64,000 bases of DNA from Peptoniphilus_A harei_B (GCA_032560695.1 JAWGHR010000002.1:124001-188000), one strand, 5' to 3'; shown: positions 52,160 through 61,343, counted from the stretch's first letter. Made by a program: numbers and translations. The notes: generated by a model from the sequence alone, not told the origin.

Positions 52160-53282
52160 ATTTTCCTCCCATTAAAATTTCTTCGTAAATTTCCTTTTGT
52201 CTATTCCCCATGGATTCATGAGAATATTTTTCTATTACTTCTCTTCTTATGTTTTCTCCAAGTTCTTCTAGCTTGTCCCTCTTGTCATAGAGGTCCAAGA
52301 TATACCTTGAAAGAGACCTAAAATTACCAACTGGGAATAAGTATCCTGTGTAATCGTCTCTTACTATCTCTGGTATGCCACCAGTCTTTGTTGAAATAGT
52401 TGGTACCTTTAGAAGAGCAGCCTCAAGAATTACATAAGGAAAAGATTCTGATAAACTAGTTAGCACATTAATGTCAATGGCATTAAAGAAAGAATACTTG
52501 TCCCTTACAAAACCTAGAAAATAAATATTTTTTTCAATCCCGTAGGACTTTGCCATCTCTTCTAACTTTTTCTTTTCCTCTCCCTCTCCTGCTATTAAGA
52601 AAATTATATCTGGATTTACCTTTAGGGTTTCATTGCAGGCCTTTATAAAAGTTTCGTGGTCCTTAACCTTATCAAGCCTTGCTGCAATACCAACTAAAAG
52701 CTCGCCATTATAATTAATCTTGTACTTCTCCAAGAAAGCATCCTTAGGAGCATGATCAATTTTTTCTTCTGTGTCGATGCCGTTGTAGAGGACATGAATC
52801 TTATTCTTATCAAAGCCCCTATCTACTAGCATTTTTTTGAAATTATCACTCACACAAATATAATGATCAAATTTCTTTAAAGACATCTTGTTTAAAGTTG
52901 TGTAAATTAAATTTTTGTAAAAAGAATCCTTGAAGTCAAGCATGTAGTCTGAGTGAATTGTCGTGACCATGGGGATCCTTATTTTCTTTTTTAAAAACAT
53001 GCAAATAAAATTAGCTCGCGCTCCATGTGCGTGTACTAAATCATATTTGCCCTTATCAATTTCGTCACTTAATTTAGAAACGACGGAAAGGTCTGACCTC
53101 TTTTCTTGTGGATAGACTTCTATGTCAATGCCTCTTTCCTTTGCTTCTTCGTAAAAGGTGTCCTTTATGAAGCAAATAATTTTTGTATCGACTTTTCCAC
53201 TAAGTCCTTTCATTAGGGTGAAGATGTGCGTCTTTGCACCACCTGTGTCGCCGCCACTAATTAAATGGAGAACCTTTGTCAT
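52146..53282 (-). CDS. Group 1 glycosyltransferase (GT4-like)
   Basis: 378 residues, GT-B fold. N-terminal acceptor domain (VLHLISGGDTGGAKTHIFTLMKGL) and C-terminal nucleotide-sugar domain with AARLDKVKDHETFIKACNE, LGFVRDKYSFFNAIDINVLTSLSESFPYVILEAALLKVPTISTKTGGIPEIV, the EX7E-like segment of GT4. Donor and acceptor unknown. It heads the cluster ending in csaB. Confidence 0.94.
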   Translation of the reverse strand: MTKVLHLISGGDTGGAKTHIFTLMKGLSGKVDTKIICFIKDTFYEEAKERGIDIEVYPQEKRSDLSVVSKLSDEIDKGKYDLVHAHGARANFICMFLKKKIRIPMVTTIHSDYMLDFKDSFYKNLIYTTLNKMSLKKFDHYICVSDNFKKMLVDRGFDKNKIHVLYNGIDTEEKIDHAPKDAFLEKYKINYNGELLVGIAARLDKVKDHETFIKACNETLKVNPDIIFLIAGEGEEKKKLEEMAKSYGIEKNIYFLGFVRDKYSFFNAIDINVLTSLSESFPYVILEAALLKVPTISTKTGGIPEIVRDDYTGYLFPVGNFRSLSRYILDLYDKRDKLEELGENIRREVIEKYSHESMGNRQKEIYEEILMGGKYENN

Positions 53283-53305
53283 AACTTCTCCTCCTTACCT
53301 TTCTT

Positions 53306-53334
53306 ATTATACATTATATTCAAAATAATTTTAA
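53306..53334 (-). promoter_or_regulatory. Promoter of the wall polymer cluster
   Basis: TTAAAA (53329-53334), 17-nt spacer, TATAAT (53306-53311); a second TATAAT lies 7 bp upstream. Confidence 0.55.
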
Positions 53335-53437
53335 GATTTTTGTTTTATGTCAGAAGCCTCTTAGTTAAGCTTAATTTTTTTATTTTTCCCTTAAGTCTTA
53401 CAGGTTTAAAAATTCTAATAACTTTTCATTTTTTATA

Positions 53438-53509
53438 ACTTTGTAAATCATAAGGACTTAATAACTTTTTATTACTTTATAAACTCTAAGGACTTCATAG
53501 CTTTTTATG
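53438..53509. repeat. Two degenerate 36-bp tandem repeats
   Basis: Copies 53438-53473 and 53474-53509 match at 29 of 36 positions by eye, with the core TAAGGACTT shared. Weaker related sequence (TAAAAGTTTTTACTAAG, TCTAATAACTTTTCATT) flanks both. The 581-bp gap from 53283 to 53863 is otherwise without genes; besides this array it holds the two opposing promoters and the carB leader. Confidence 0.6.
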
Positions 53510-53683
53510 AGCCTATAATTTTTTACGAGTGTCTAAACTTTTGTAAGTCTAAAAGTTTTTACTAAGTTTCACTTTACCAGAAGATTATATATTTCTTTAA
53601 GCTAAGCATAACTTATAAATATGTCTTCATTGTGTTCTTAAGAATTATAAATTAAAATTACTTGCCGAATTGTAAAAAAGTTC

Positions 53684-53712
53684 TTGCATTTGTTTCTAAA
53701 AAGTGATTTAAT
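53684..53712 (+). promoter_or_regulatory. carB promoter
   Basis: TTGCAT (53684-53689), 17-nt spacer, TTTAAT (53707-53712). Confidence 0.5.
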
Positions 53713-53735
53713 AATAAAGATAAAAAAATAAAAAA

Positions 53736-53815
53736 TCAGTCCAAGGACTGACGTAAAATCATGTCCTTGTGCATGATTTTTTTTTGAGCAAATTTAATGA
53801 CCTAAATTTTTTTTG
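53736..53815 (+). promoter_or_regulatory. Attenuator-like carB leader
   Basis: Hairpin 1 TCAGTCC/GGACTGA (53736-53751), terminator hairpin AAATCATG/CATGATTT (53756-53779) with nine T, and a third hairpin AAATTTA/TAAATTT (53790-53809) with more T. CAAGGAC (53742-53748) could instead pair with GTCCTTG (53763-53769), disrupting both first hairpins. The pattern fits transcription attenuation, but no PyrR-binding loop is evident. In the opposite direction hairpin 1 also resembles a terminator. Confidence 0.5.
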
Positions 53816-53863
53816 CCCATTTTTAAGAATGTTTGATCTTTTATTTGGAAAAAGGAGAAAAAA

Positions 53864-56800
53864 ATGCCAAGAGATAATTCAATTAAGAAGACACTAGTAA
53901 TAGGATCTGGTCCCATTGTCATAGGCCAGGCTGCTGAGTTTGACTATTCAGGTACGCAAGCTTGTGAAACTCTAAAGAAGAATGGAGTTGAAACTGTTCT
54001 TGTCAACTCAAATCCTGCTACTATTATGACAGACAAGGGTGTTGCCGATAAAATTTATATCGAACCAATTACCATTTCTTTTATAGAAAAAATTATAGAA
54101 AAGGAAAGACCTGACTCATTAATAGCTGGTATGGGTGGACAAACTGGTCTCAACATGACCCTTGAACTAGACAGACGTGGAATTCTTGATAAGTATGGAA
54201 TAAAAATTATTGGTACTGACATTGAAGCCATAAAGAAGGGCGAAGACAGGGATATTTTTAGAAAGACAATGCAAGATATTGGAGAACCAATAATTGATTC
54301 TGAAATTGCAACAAGCCTTGAAGAAGGTAAGGAACTTGCAAAGAAAATTGGTTACCCACTAGTTGTTAGACCTGCCTATACCCTAGGAGGAACTGGTGGT
54401 GGCTTTGCCTATGACGAAGAGGAACTAGAAGAAGTTTTATCTCACGGTCTCAGCCTTAGCCCAGTAAATGAATGTCTTCTTGAAAAATCTATCCGTGGCT
54501 GGATGGAAATTGAATTCGAAGTAATTAGGGACTCTGCTGGCGAAAAAATAATTGTATGCGACATGGAAAATGTGGACCCTGTTGGAGTTCATACAGGCGA
54601 CTCCATAGTTGTTGCTCCTTGCCAAAGTCTTGATAAAGAAGTTCTACAAAAGCTAAGACAATCTGCTCTTAATATAGTAGAAAGTGTAAATGTTGTTGGA
54701 GCTTGTAACGTACAACTTGCCCTTAATCCTGAAACTCTTGACTATGCAATAATTGAAATTAACCCTAGAGTTTCTCGTTCATCAGCCCTTGCATCAAAGG
54801 CGACAGGTTATCCTATAGCAAGAATCGCAACAAAGATTGCTCTTGGCTTAAACCTAAATGAAATCCAAAACGAAACTACTGGCGAAACTATAGAAACTTA
54901 CGAACCAAAATGTAACTATGTAGTTGTTAAAATTCCTAAATGGCCTTTTGATAAATTCAAATATGCCAACAGAAAGCTTGGAACAAAGATGATGGCTACT
55001 GGCGAAATTATGTCCATTGGCTCATCCTTTGAAGAAGCTCTCTTAAAGGGTATTAGATCTCTTGAAATTTCCAAATTCTCTCTTGAATCAAAATTCTCCG
55101 AAGAAAGAACTACTGAAGAATTAAAGAAAAGAATAAAATTTCCTGATGATGAAAGACTATTTGATGTTGCAGAAATCATTAGACGTGGCCTTTCTATAGA
55201 AATGATTCACGACATAACAGGCATTGACCTCTACTTCTTAGAAAAAATCGAAAGAATTGTTCACGAAGAAGAAAAACTTAAAAACTTAATCCTTGACACA
55301 ATGACTCCTGAAGAATTATCTAAGCTTAAGAAGTTAGGTTTCTCAGACAAGACTATTGCTTCTGCTCTTGGCGTAGACATTGATAAGGTAGTAGATCTTC
55401 GCAAAAAGAACAATATCCTTCCAAATTATAGAAGAGTAGACACTTCTCCTTTTAGAAAAAATGGTGCTTACTACTACTCAACTTATGAAAAGACAGACGA
55501 AAATATAATTTCTGAGAATAAAAAAATAATTGTAATTGGATCTGGCCCAATAAGAATTGGTCAAGGTATTGAGTTCGACTACTGTAGTGTTCATGCAATT
55601 AAGGCCCTAATCAATATGGGAATCGAAACAATTACAATAAACAACAACCCAGAAACTGTTTCAACGGACTTCGACACATCGGACAAGCTTTACTTTGAAC
55701 CACTTACAGAAGAAGAAGTTAAATCAATAATTGAAACAGAAAAACCTATGGGCGTTATCCTAGCCTTTGGTGGCCAAACTGCAATTAAACTTGCAAAATA
55801 TCTTCACGACCAAAAGATTAATATCTTTGGAACAGACTTTGAAGACATAGACAGAGCTGAAGACAGAGAAAAGTTTGACGAGATGCTTGAAGAATTAAAG
55901 ATTAACAGACCTAAGGGTCACGGGGTCTTCACAATAAAAGAAGGACTTGATGCTGCAAAGGAACTTGGTTACCCACTACTTGTTAGACCATCCTATGTAC
56001 TTGGAGGTCAAGGTATGCAAATAACTTATGACGAAAATAGTCTTTTGACTTACCTAAAGGGTGCCTTCGAAAGAGATGCAATTAACCCAGTCCTAATTGA
56101 CAAGTACCTAGTAGGTCGTGAAATCGAAGTTGATGCAATTTCTGATGGCGAAGATGTTCTAATACCAGGAATCATGGAACACCTTGAAAGGGCGGGGGTC
56201 CACTCTGGCGACTCAATAACAATTTACCCAAGTATTAACATCTCCAGTGAAATCAAAGATAAAATTCTTGACTACACAAAGAAAATTGCCAAGGCGCTTC
56301 ACGTTAAGGGCATGATTAACATACAATTCATTGAATACAAAAATGACCTTTACATCATAGAAGTTAACCCTCGTGCATCAAGAACAGTTCCTTATATCTC
56401 AAAGGTTTCTGGAGTGCCAATAGTTGACCTTGCAACAAAGACAATGCTTGGCGAAAAGCTAAAAGATCTTGGTTACGGCACAGGAATTTACAAAGAACCA
56501 AAACTAATGGCTGTTAAGGTTCCAGTATTCTCTATGTCAAAACTCAACAGGGTAGAAATTTCTCTTGGACCTGAAATGAAATCCACTGGCGAAGTTCTTG
56601 GAGTTGGAAAAGACATTGACGAAGCACTTTTCAAGGGCTTCTTGGCAGGGGGCTCTGCAATAGAAGACAATGCTTCTCGTGTACTTGCAACAGTAAATGA
56701 CAATGACAAGGAAGAATTTTTAGGAATTGCTAAGACAATGCAGGAAATGGGCTACAAGCTTGTAGCAACTAAGGGAACTTGCAAATTCTTAAAAGAAGCA

Positions 56801-57067
56801 GGAATTGAAGCAAAAGAAGTTGGCAAGATCAATGACCCAAGACCAAATATCCTTGACGTAATAAGAAATGGAGAAATCGACTTAGTTGTCAACACTCCAA
56901 CAAAGGGTGGCGATTCAACAAGAGATGGCTTCAAGATCAGAAGGATGGCTACAGAATATGGCATCGACATAGTGACATCACTTGACACATTGGCAGCAAG
57001 AGTTGCTGTGAAAAATAAAAAATTCCATGAAGAAAACATGGATATCTACGACATAACAGAATTTTAA
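53864..57067 (+). CDS. carB: Carbamoyl phosphate synthase large subunit
   Basis: Makes carbamoyl phosphate for arginine and pyrimidine synthesis. 1067 residues, full length: two ATP-grasp halves (VIGSGPIVIGQAAEFDYSGTQACETLKKNGV and VIGSGPIRIGQGIEFDYCSVHAIKALINMGI), an oligomerisation region and the C-terminal MGS-like allosteric domain. carA is not adjacent. AAAAGGAG lies before the ATG. Confidence 0.97.
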   Translation: MPRDNSIKKTLVIGSGPIVIGQAAEFDYSGTQACETLKKNGVETVLVNSNPATIMTDKGVADKIYIEPITISFIEKIIEKERPDSLIAGMGGQTGLNMTLELDRRGILDKYGIKIIGTDIEAIKKGEDRDIFRKTMQDIGEPIIDSEIATSLEEGKELAKKIGYPLVVRPAYTLGGTGGGFAYDEEELEEVLSHGLSLSPVNECLLEKSIRGWMEIEFEVIRDSAGEKIIVCDMENVDPVGVHTGDSIVVAPCQSLDKEVLQKLRQSALNIVESVNVVGACNVQLALNPETLDYAIIEINPRVSRSSALASKATGYPIARIATKIALGLNLNEIQNETTGETIETYEPKCNYVVVKIPKWPFDKFKYANRKLGTKMMATGEIMSIGSSFEEALLKGIRSLEISKFSLESKFSEERTTEELKKRIKFPDDERLFDVAEIIRRGLSIEMIHDITGIDLYFLEKIERIVHEEEKLKNLILDTMTPEELSKLKKLGFSDKTIASALGVDIDKVVDLRKKNNILPNYRRVDTSPFRKNGAYYYSTYEKTDENIISENKKIIVIGSGPIRIGQGIEFDYCSVHAIKALINMGIETITINNNPETVSTDFDTSDKLYFEPLTEEEVKSIIETEKPMGVILAFGGQTAIKLAKYLHDQKINIFGTDFEDIDRAEDREKFDEMLEELKINRPKGHGVFTIKEGLDAAKELGYPLLVRPSYVLGGQGMQITYDENSLLTYLKGAFERDAINPVLIDKYLVGREIEVDAISDGEDVLIPGIMEHLERAGVHSGDSITIYPSINISSEIKDKILDYTKKIAKALHVKGMINIQFIEYKNDLYIIEVNPRASRTVPYISKVSGVPIVDLATKTMLGEKLKDLGYGTGIYKEPKLMAVKVPVFSMSKLNRVEISLGPEMKSTGEVLGVGKDIDEALFKGFLAGGSAIEDNASRVLATVNDNDKEEFLGIAKTMQEMGYKLVATKGTCKFLKEAGIEAKEVGKINDPRPNILDVIRNGEIDLVVNTPTKGGDSTRDGFKIRRMATEYGIDIVTSLDTLAARVAVKNKKFHEENMDIYDITEF

Positions 57068-57098
57068 TTTCAAATCTATTTAAGACTTATTATAAAGA

Positions 57099-57138
57099 AA
57101 AACCTCGGTGTAATTAATACATCGAGGTTTTCTTTTTT
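57099..57138. terminator. Bidirectional terminator between carB and the restriction-modification genes
   Basis: AAAACCTCG/CGAGGTTTT hairpin (57099-57131) with T tract on the plus strand. Confidence 0.85.
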
Positions 57139-57144
57139 TATGTT

Positions 57145-57891
57145 TTATTTTCTAAATATAAATAGGTGCTCATGAGCTATCAATAAAAAATTGTATTTTA
57201 TACTATTCGTTTTCCAAAATCCGGTAGCTTTACAATTATGTTGTTCTTTAATTACCATCTCTTTCATTTTAAACCCTGTCTCTTCAAAAACTTGCATTAC
57301 ATAAAATGAAAGTGGTATCATATGCCCTTTTTGTCTAGTATCACCAATTAACATTGCACAAAATTTATCTTTTTTTAAAACTCTATAGCTTTCAGATGCA
57401 ACTTTTTTCATTTCTACTAAAAAATCATTAATTTTTAAACGAGATAAGTCTTCATCTATATCTTCACTATATTTTATTATATTTGCATATGGTGGATGAG
57501 TACAGATCAAATCTATACTATTATCCGGTATGAAATCTAAATTTCTTGCATCTCCCTTTCTCAGAAAAACTTCTCCATCAGCACCTTCATGCTCAAAATT
57601 AATTTTTTCTTTACAACGATTAAGAGCAACATCATTAACATCTATTCCTATTATATTTCTATTTAATAACTTTGCCTCAACAAGGGTTGTTCCTCCACCT
57701 GCAAATTGGTCTAAAATGAGATCTTTTTCCTTAGAATATCTCAAAATTATATTTCTGGGTATGTAGGGTGACCAATTACCTCTCCACTTTGCATCATGCG
57801 TTGCCCAATCTCCTCTTTGTGGGAAAGACCAATGAGTTGTCTTTTCTAGTTCAAAGTTTTCAGGCTCCCATTTTATTATTTTATTTGTCAT
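57145..57891 (-). CDS. DNA methyltransferase, N4/N6 type, of a type II RM system
   Basis: 248 residues. SAM-binding motif I LDQFAGGGTTLVEA (about 60-73) precedes motif IV THPPYANIIKYS (131-142), i.e. the I-then-IV order; the catalytic position starts with His rather than Asp/Ser/Asn. The N-terminal segment HWSFPQRGDWATHDAKWRGNWSPYIPR may bear recognition. Together with the Dam-like enzyme it would protect a site, perhaps the second strand. Last gene of the RM operon. Confidence 0.82.
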   Translation of the reverse strand: MTNKIIKWEPENFELEKTTHWSFPQRGDWATHDAKWRGNWSPYIPRNIILRYSKEKDLILDQFAGGGTTLVEAKLLNRNIIGIDVNDVALNRCKEKINFEHEGADGEVFLRKGDARNLDFIPDNSIDLICTHPPYANIIKYSEDIDEDLSRLKINDFLVEMKKVASESYRVLKKDKFCAMLIGDTRQKGHMIPLSFYVMQVFEETGFKMKEMVIKEQHNCKATGFWKTNSIKYNFLLIAHEHLFIFRK

Positions 57892-57952
57892 TACTTAAAT
57901 ACCTCATCAAAAATATATTTAAGAGTTCTTTTAATAAATTTAAAAGACTAAA

Positions 57953-59284
57953 CTATTCTTCTATAATATTTGGAAGTTTAAAAATCCATTTTAACCAAGA
58001 ACTTACAGAACCTGCTCGTCTATTTATTTGACCTTCATCACATACATTGTACTTTCTCATTAAATACTCTATATGATTTTTCTTTGGTAACTTACCAGTA
58101 GAGTAGGTTTCAAAAAATAATTCATTAAAAATTTTGTGTATTAATATTAACTTAACAAGTTCTAACTGTCTAGGTTTATAATTCATTTTAGCTATTTCTA
58201 AACCTTTTTTTGTCAACCTTATCTTTCTGACTTTATTCCACTGGCTAGTTTCTTCATCGAACTCTTCACCATCATATTTTTCAAAAATACCTAAGTATTT
58301 GCCAGCATTAAAATAATATCCCGATTGTCTTATATCAAACTGCATAATATCAGCAATTTTATCTGAAGACATGTCTTCTTCCTTTAAACAATCAATTAAT
58401 GAAATAATTCTTTCAAAACTATCTGCTTGAACAAAAGGAGTCTTATAAACCTTCATGTTATCATCAATCTTGATTTTGGTATCCTTGTATACTTTAAAAA
58501 GATCTTCGGTCGTGATTCTTGTATCTTGCAAAGTATAATTCTTCTCTTGAACTAATTCTATTGAAGAATAATTATTTAAGTCATTGAATTTATATTCTAA
58601 TAGCCTAAATATTTGATTAGAATATATAGAAAAAACCAGTCTTATTGGCTTCCTTACTTTGTTTTTCCATAATCTATATGGATAATACAATTGTCTTACA
58701 TGGAAGTCCGGATGAATAACATTTTTTGCTTCAATAATTACTATAGAGTTATCATTTTCTAGTCCTGCATCAATTTCACACTGTGCATTTTTAACGTCAA
58801 TGTACAAAGGCTTCTTTGAATCTCTATCTACTGAAAAATTAAATTCTCCAGTTCCCATTCTCCCATTAAAAGTCGCAAAATTTTCTCCATCTCTTAAAAA
58901 ATCTTCGAGAATTGGAGACAGCATTAAAACATTTATTGCATTAGCCTCTGAAGTAATGTTCTCAATATTAATGCTCTCTAAATCCCTAATCTCTACCTTC
59001 TGCATCTTTGTTACATCTTCAACATATTTCGGTAGATCTTCGTAAAGTTTAAAATCACTTAATATATACGAACTTCTTGATGTCGGTAAAATATTTATAT
59101 TTTTAGATTTTAAAACGCCAGGCAAAGATTCTGAGCTGTCCCATTTTGCCATAAGCCTTGGCTCTTTAAATTCTTTTATTTGTTCTGCTGTAATGTTGTA
59201 AAATCCATTGTCATTTACTTCTTTTTCTATATCGTATTTATTAAATAATTCTTTCCAAGCATCATTTGCACTTATCTTTGCCAT
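57953..59284 (-). CDS. Type II restriction endonuclease, PD-(D/E)XK-like
   Basis: 443 residues resembling an uncharacterised family of predicted type II enzymes (DUF6997/DUF7226 by memory). An N-terminal part (ITAEQIKEFKEPRLMAKWD; NINILPTSRSSYIL) leads to a putative active site EID172...IVIIEAK187, a D-X12-E-A-K arrangement, and HVRQLYYPYRLW. The C-terminal 150 residues look like a winged helix. Overlaps the Dam-like gene by 23 bp. The site cut is unknown. Confidence 0.75.
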   Translation of the reverse strand: MAKISANDAWKELFNKYDIEKEVNDNGFYNITAEQIKEFKEPRLMAKWDSSESLPGVLKSKNINILPTSRSSYILSDFKLYEDLPKYVEDVTKMQKVEIRDLESINIENITSEANAINVLMLSPILEDFLRDGENFATFNGRMGTGEFNFSVDRDSKKPLYIDVKNAQCEIDAGLENDNSIVIIEAKNVIHPDFHVRQLYYPYRLWKNKVRKPIRLVFSIYSNQIFRLLEYKFNDLNNYSSIELVQEKNYTLQDTRITTEDLFKVYKDTKIKIDDNMKVYKTPFVQADSFERIISLIDCLKEEDMSSDKIADIMQFDIRQSGYYFNAGKYLGIFEKYDGEEFDEETSQWNKVRKIRLTKKGLEIAKMNYKPRQLELVKLILIHKIFNELFFETYSTGKLPKKNHIEYLMRKYNVCDEGQINRRAGSVSSWLKWIFKLPNIIEE

Positions 59285-60113
59285 AGTTTCTCACCAATAC
59301 TTCGTTTATTTCTCCTCTTTTATTACCTTTAGAATTAATTGAACGCCTAGCTTTTACCAGAGTAATTTCATAATCTTTGTAAAGTTCTAATATATATGGA
59401 TGTGCTGAATTAGATAGCATAAAATTTATCCCTCTATCATTTAACTTATCACATTCTATTTTAAGATCTTCTTGATCTTTTTCATTAAATCCATTTTCAG
59501 TGTACCCAGTAAAACTTGATGATGAGGATATTGGCATATAAGGTGGATCAAAATACACAAAAGCACCTTTTCGTAAATTTTTTAAAGCTTCTCTATAGTC
59601 ACCTTCCATTATTTTTATATTATTATCATTAAAATAATCAGACATAGCTAGTATTACTGGCTCATTTACAATGTTTGGATTTTTATACTTTCCATAAGGA
59701 CTATTAAATTGTCCAGCTTGATTCACTCTAAAAAGTCCGTTATAGCAAGTTTTATTAAGATATATTATTCTCGCTGCTTTTTCTAAGTCACTCATGTCTT
59801 TATAATTTTCAGATCTATCTAAAGCTCTTACTTCGTAATAATAATCTTCAGAATTATTTTTATCATGTTCTTTTAAAATATCTAATAGTCCTTGTGGATT
59901 ATCTCTTACAATGTTATAAACATTTATTAAATCTTTGTTAAAATCATTTATTATAGCTTTTTTAGGTTGTAAACTAAATAAAACTGCTCCTCCACCTACA
60001 AAAGGTTCCACGTAAGTTGTGATTCTTTTAGGTAAAAGAGGATTAATTTCCTTTAAAAGTTGTCTTTTGCCGCCAACCCATTTTAATATGGGAGCTAGTA
60101 TTATATTTTTCAA
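59262..60113 (-). CDS. Dam-family adenine methyltransferase (alpha class)
   Basis: 283 residues. Motif X/I: APILKWVGGKRQLL and YVEPFVGGGAVLFSL; specificity block LNKTCYNGLFRVNQAGQFNSPYGKYKNP, close to that of Dam/DpnM; motif IV DPPYMPIS (189-196). Hence GATC or a related site is plausible. The start is TTG at 60111-60113 after GGAG. It is the first gene of the three-gene RM operon. Confidence 0.92.
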   Translation of the reverse strand: MKNIILAPILKWVGGKRQLLKEINPLLPKRITTYVEPFVGGGAVLFSLQPKKAIINDFNKDLINVYNIVRDNPQGLLDILKEHDKNNSEDYYYEVRALDRSENYKDMSDLEKAARIIYLNKTCYNGLFRVNQAGQFNSPYGKYKNPNIVNEPVILAMSDYFNDNNIKIMEGDYREALKNLRKGAFVYFDPPYMPISSSSSFTGYTENGFNEKDQEDLKIECDKLNDRGINFMLSNSAHPYILELYKDYEITLVKARRSINSKGNKRGEINEVLVRNYGKDKCK

Positions 60114-60210
60114 ATCCTACTTCTCCTTTACCATTTTGTGTTAATTATTCCATATAGTTTAAAAACATTATATTCTAAAAAATTTCTAATTACAAATTTT
60201 TGATTTCATA

Positions 60211-60242
60211 GAATAAAATAAACGATGCAATATTTTGCATCG
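60211..60242 (-). terminator. Terminator of the DUF3783 gene
   Basis: Minus-strand CGATGCAA-AATA-TTGCATCG (60223-60242), followed by U-rich sequence. Confidence 0.8.
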
Positions 60243-60255
60243 ATTATATTTTCTT

Positions 60256-60777
60256 TTATTTTATATTTAATTTATTCTTCAAGTCTCTTATATCCTTGTC
60301 GATTTTTTCTTCGTCAAGTTCTCTATCTCTATTTTCCATTGCCCTATCCACAAGTTTTTTTAGATCTTGGTCAGCTTCTTTTTCAAGTTTATCAAGGGCA
60401 ATCTTTACAAGTCCACCAAGTTCTCTAAATTTTGTAACCACCCTATGTTCATCAGCAATGTGTCCCATTAAAAATCCAAAGGTCCATTCTGCATTAGTCT
60501 TTGTAAGGACGCACTTGTGGTCTACCATGACTCCCTTGCCCTTAAGACCTAATAGGAAGTCACGCAGCTCTTCCCTATCCATGTCTGATAAAACCATAAG
60601 TTTTTCTTCAGCTTCTAGTCCTTCATTTTTGCTTAAGTCTTCCCCAAAAAGTTCTCCAACTTTTTCTTCTAGGTTTTCTTTATTTATTTTATTTAATTCA
60701 ATTCCAAAGTCACCTGCAACTTCTTCAGTGATTTTAGTTTTTTGACTATCAAGTCCATATAATAAAATTTTCTTCAT
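60256..60777 (-). CDS. DUF3783 domain protein
   Basis: 173 residues, cytoplasmic. The middle, MVLSDMDREELRDFLLGLKGKGVMVDHKCVLTKTNAEWTFGFLMGHIADEHR, matches DUF3783; the flanks are charged helices, the C-terminal one probably coiled-coil. Function unknown. Divergent from the hot-dog protein over a symmetrical intergenic dyad. Confidence 0.85.
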   Translation of the reverse strand: MKKILLYGLDSQKTKITEEVAGDFGIELNKINKENLEEKVGELFGEDLSKNEGLEAEEKLMVLSDMDREELRDFLLGLKGKGVMVDHKCVLTKTNAEWTFGFLMGHIADEHRVVTKFRELGGLVKIALDKLEKEADQDLKKLVDRAMENRDRELDEEKIDKDIRDLKNKLNIK

Positions 60778-60780
60778 TTT

Positions 60781-60844
60781 AACACCTCTATATTAGTTTA
60801 CCCAAATTTAATTTATTTATTGGGTATATTATTATTGAGGTGTT
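60781..60844. promoter_or_regulatory. Extended 64-bp dyad between divergent genes
   Basis: AACACCTC (60781-60788) mirrors GAGGTGTT (60837-60844), and ACCCAA (60800-60805) mirrors TTGGGT (60820-60825), all about one centre at 60812.5. By eye 21 of the outer 25 position pairs are complementary. It contains both ribosome sites and both promoter regions. Confidence 0.6.
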
Positions 60845-60847
60845 TTT

Positions 60848-61225
60848 ATGAGATTAAATAAGGGAGACGAAGTTATTTACGAAAGAGTTTTCACTGAAAA
60901 AGACTTGAGAGACTATGCAGAAAATGCAAACTTTTGGGGCAAGCACCACGAAAGTCCCAACGACAAGGGTGAATATCTCTTGCAGGGTCTTCTAACTGCA
61001 AGTCTTACTAATAAAATCGGTGGAGATTACGATATTTTGATGTACAGAATGGAATTTGATTTCTTGAAGAAGGCTTACACAAATAGAAAACTCAAATGTG
61101 TAAACCTTGTTGAAAAAGTTGAAAATAAAAATGGTAAAAATTTTATAGATATAAAATCCGATGTCTATGATGAAAAGGGCGACCATCTTCTTCAGGGAAT
61201 TTTAAAAGGTATTTTATTAGATTAA
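60848..61225 (+). CDS. Hot-dog fold protein (MaoC-like)
   Basis: 125 residues resembling hot-dog dehydratase/thioesterase proteins: VIYERVFTEKDLRDYAENANFWGKHHESP, LLQGLLTASLTNKIGGDYDILMYRMEFDFLKKAY and DEKGDHLLQGILKGIL. Acyl-CoA or acyl-ACP is the usual ligand; catalytic identity is uncertain because the family splits into hydratases, thioesterases and regulators. GAGGTG precedes the ATG. Confidence 0.7.
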   Translation: MRLNKGDEVIYERVFTEKDLRDYAENANFWGKHHESPNDKGEYLLQGLLTASLTNKIGGDYDILMYRMEFDFLKKAYTNRKLKCVNLVEKVENKNGKNFIDIKSDVYDEKGDHLLQGILKGILLD

Positions 61226-61252
61226 GTGTGGGAATATTCCTACACTTTTTCT
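61224..61252 (+). terminator. Terminator of the hot-dog protein gene
   Basis: AAGTGTGGGAATATTCCTACACTT dyad overlapping the stop codon, then a T run. Confidence 0.8.
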
Positions 61253-61343
61253 TTTGCCACTTATATAAAAATTTTAACCACTTAGCTTAGATTTATTTAC
61301 TTTTTCTCCTCATAGTTTATATTATAAGTAAAGGAGGTCATAT

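Noticed and set aside
60296..60745. 149-residue open frame opposite DUF3783
   Set aside because: Ser-rich reverse shadow of the Lys/Glu-rich real gene.
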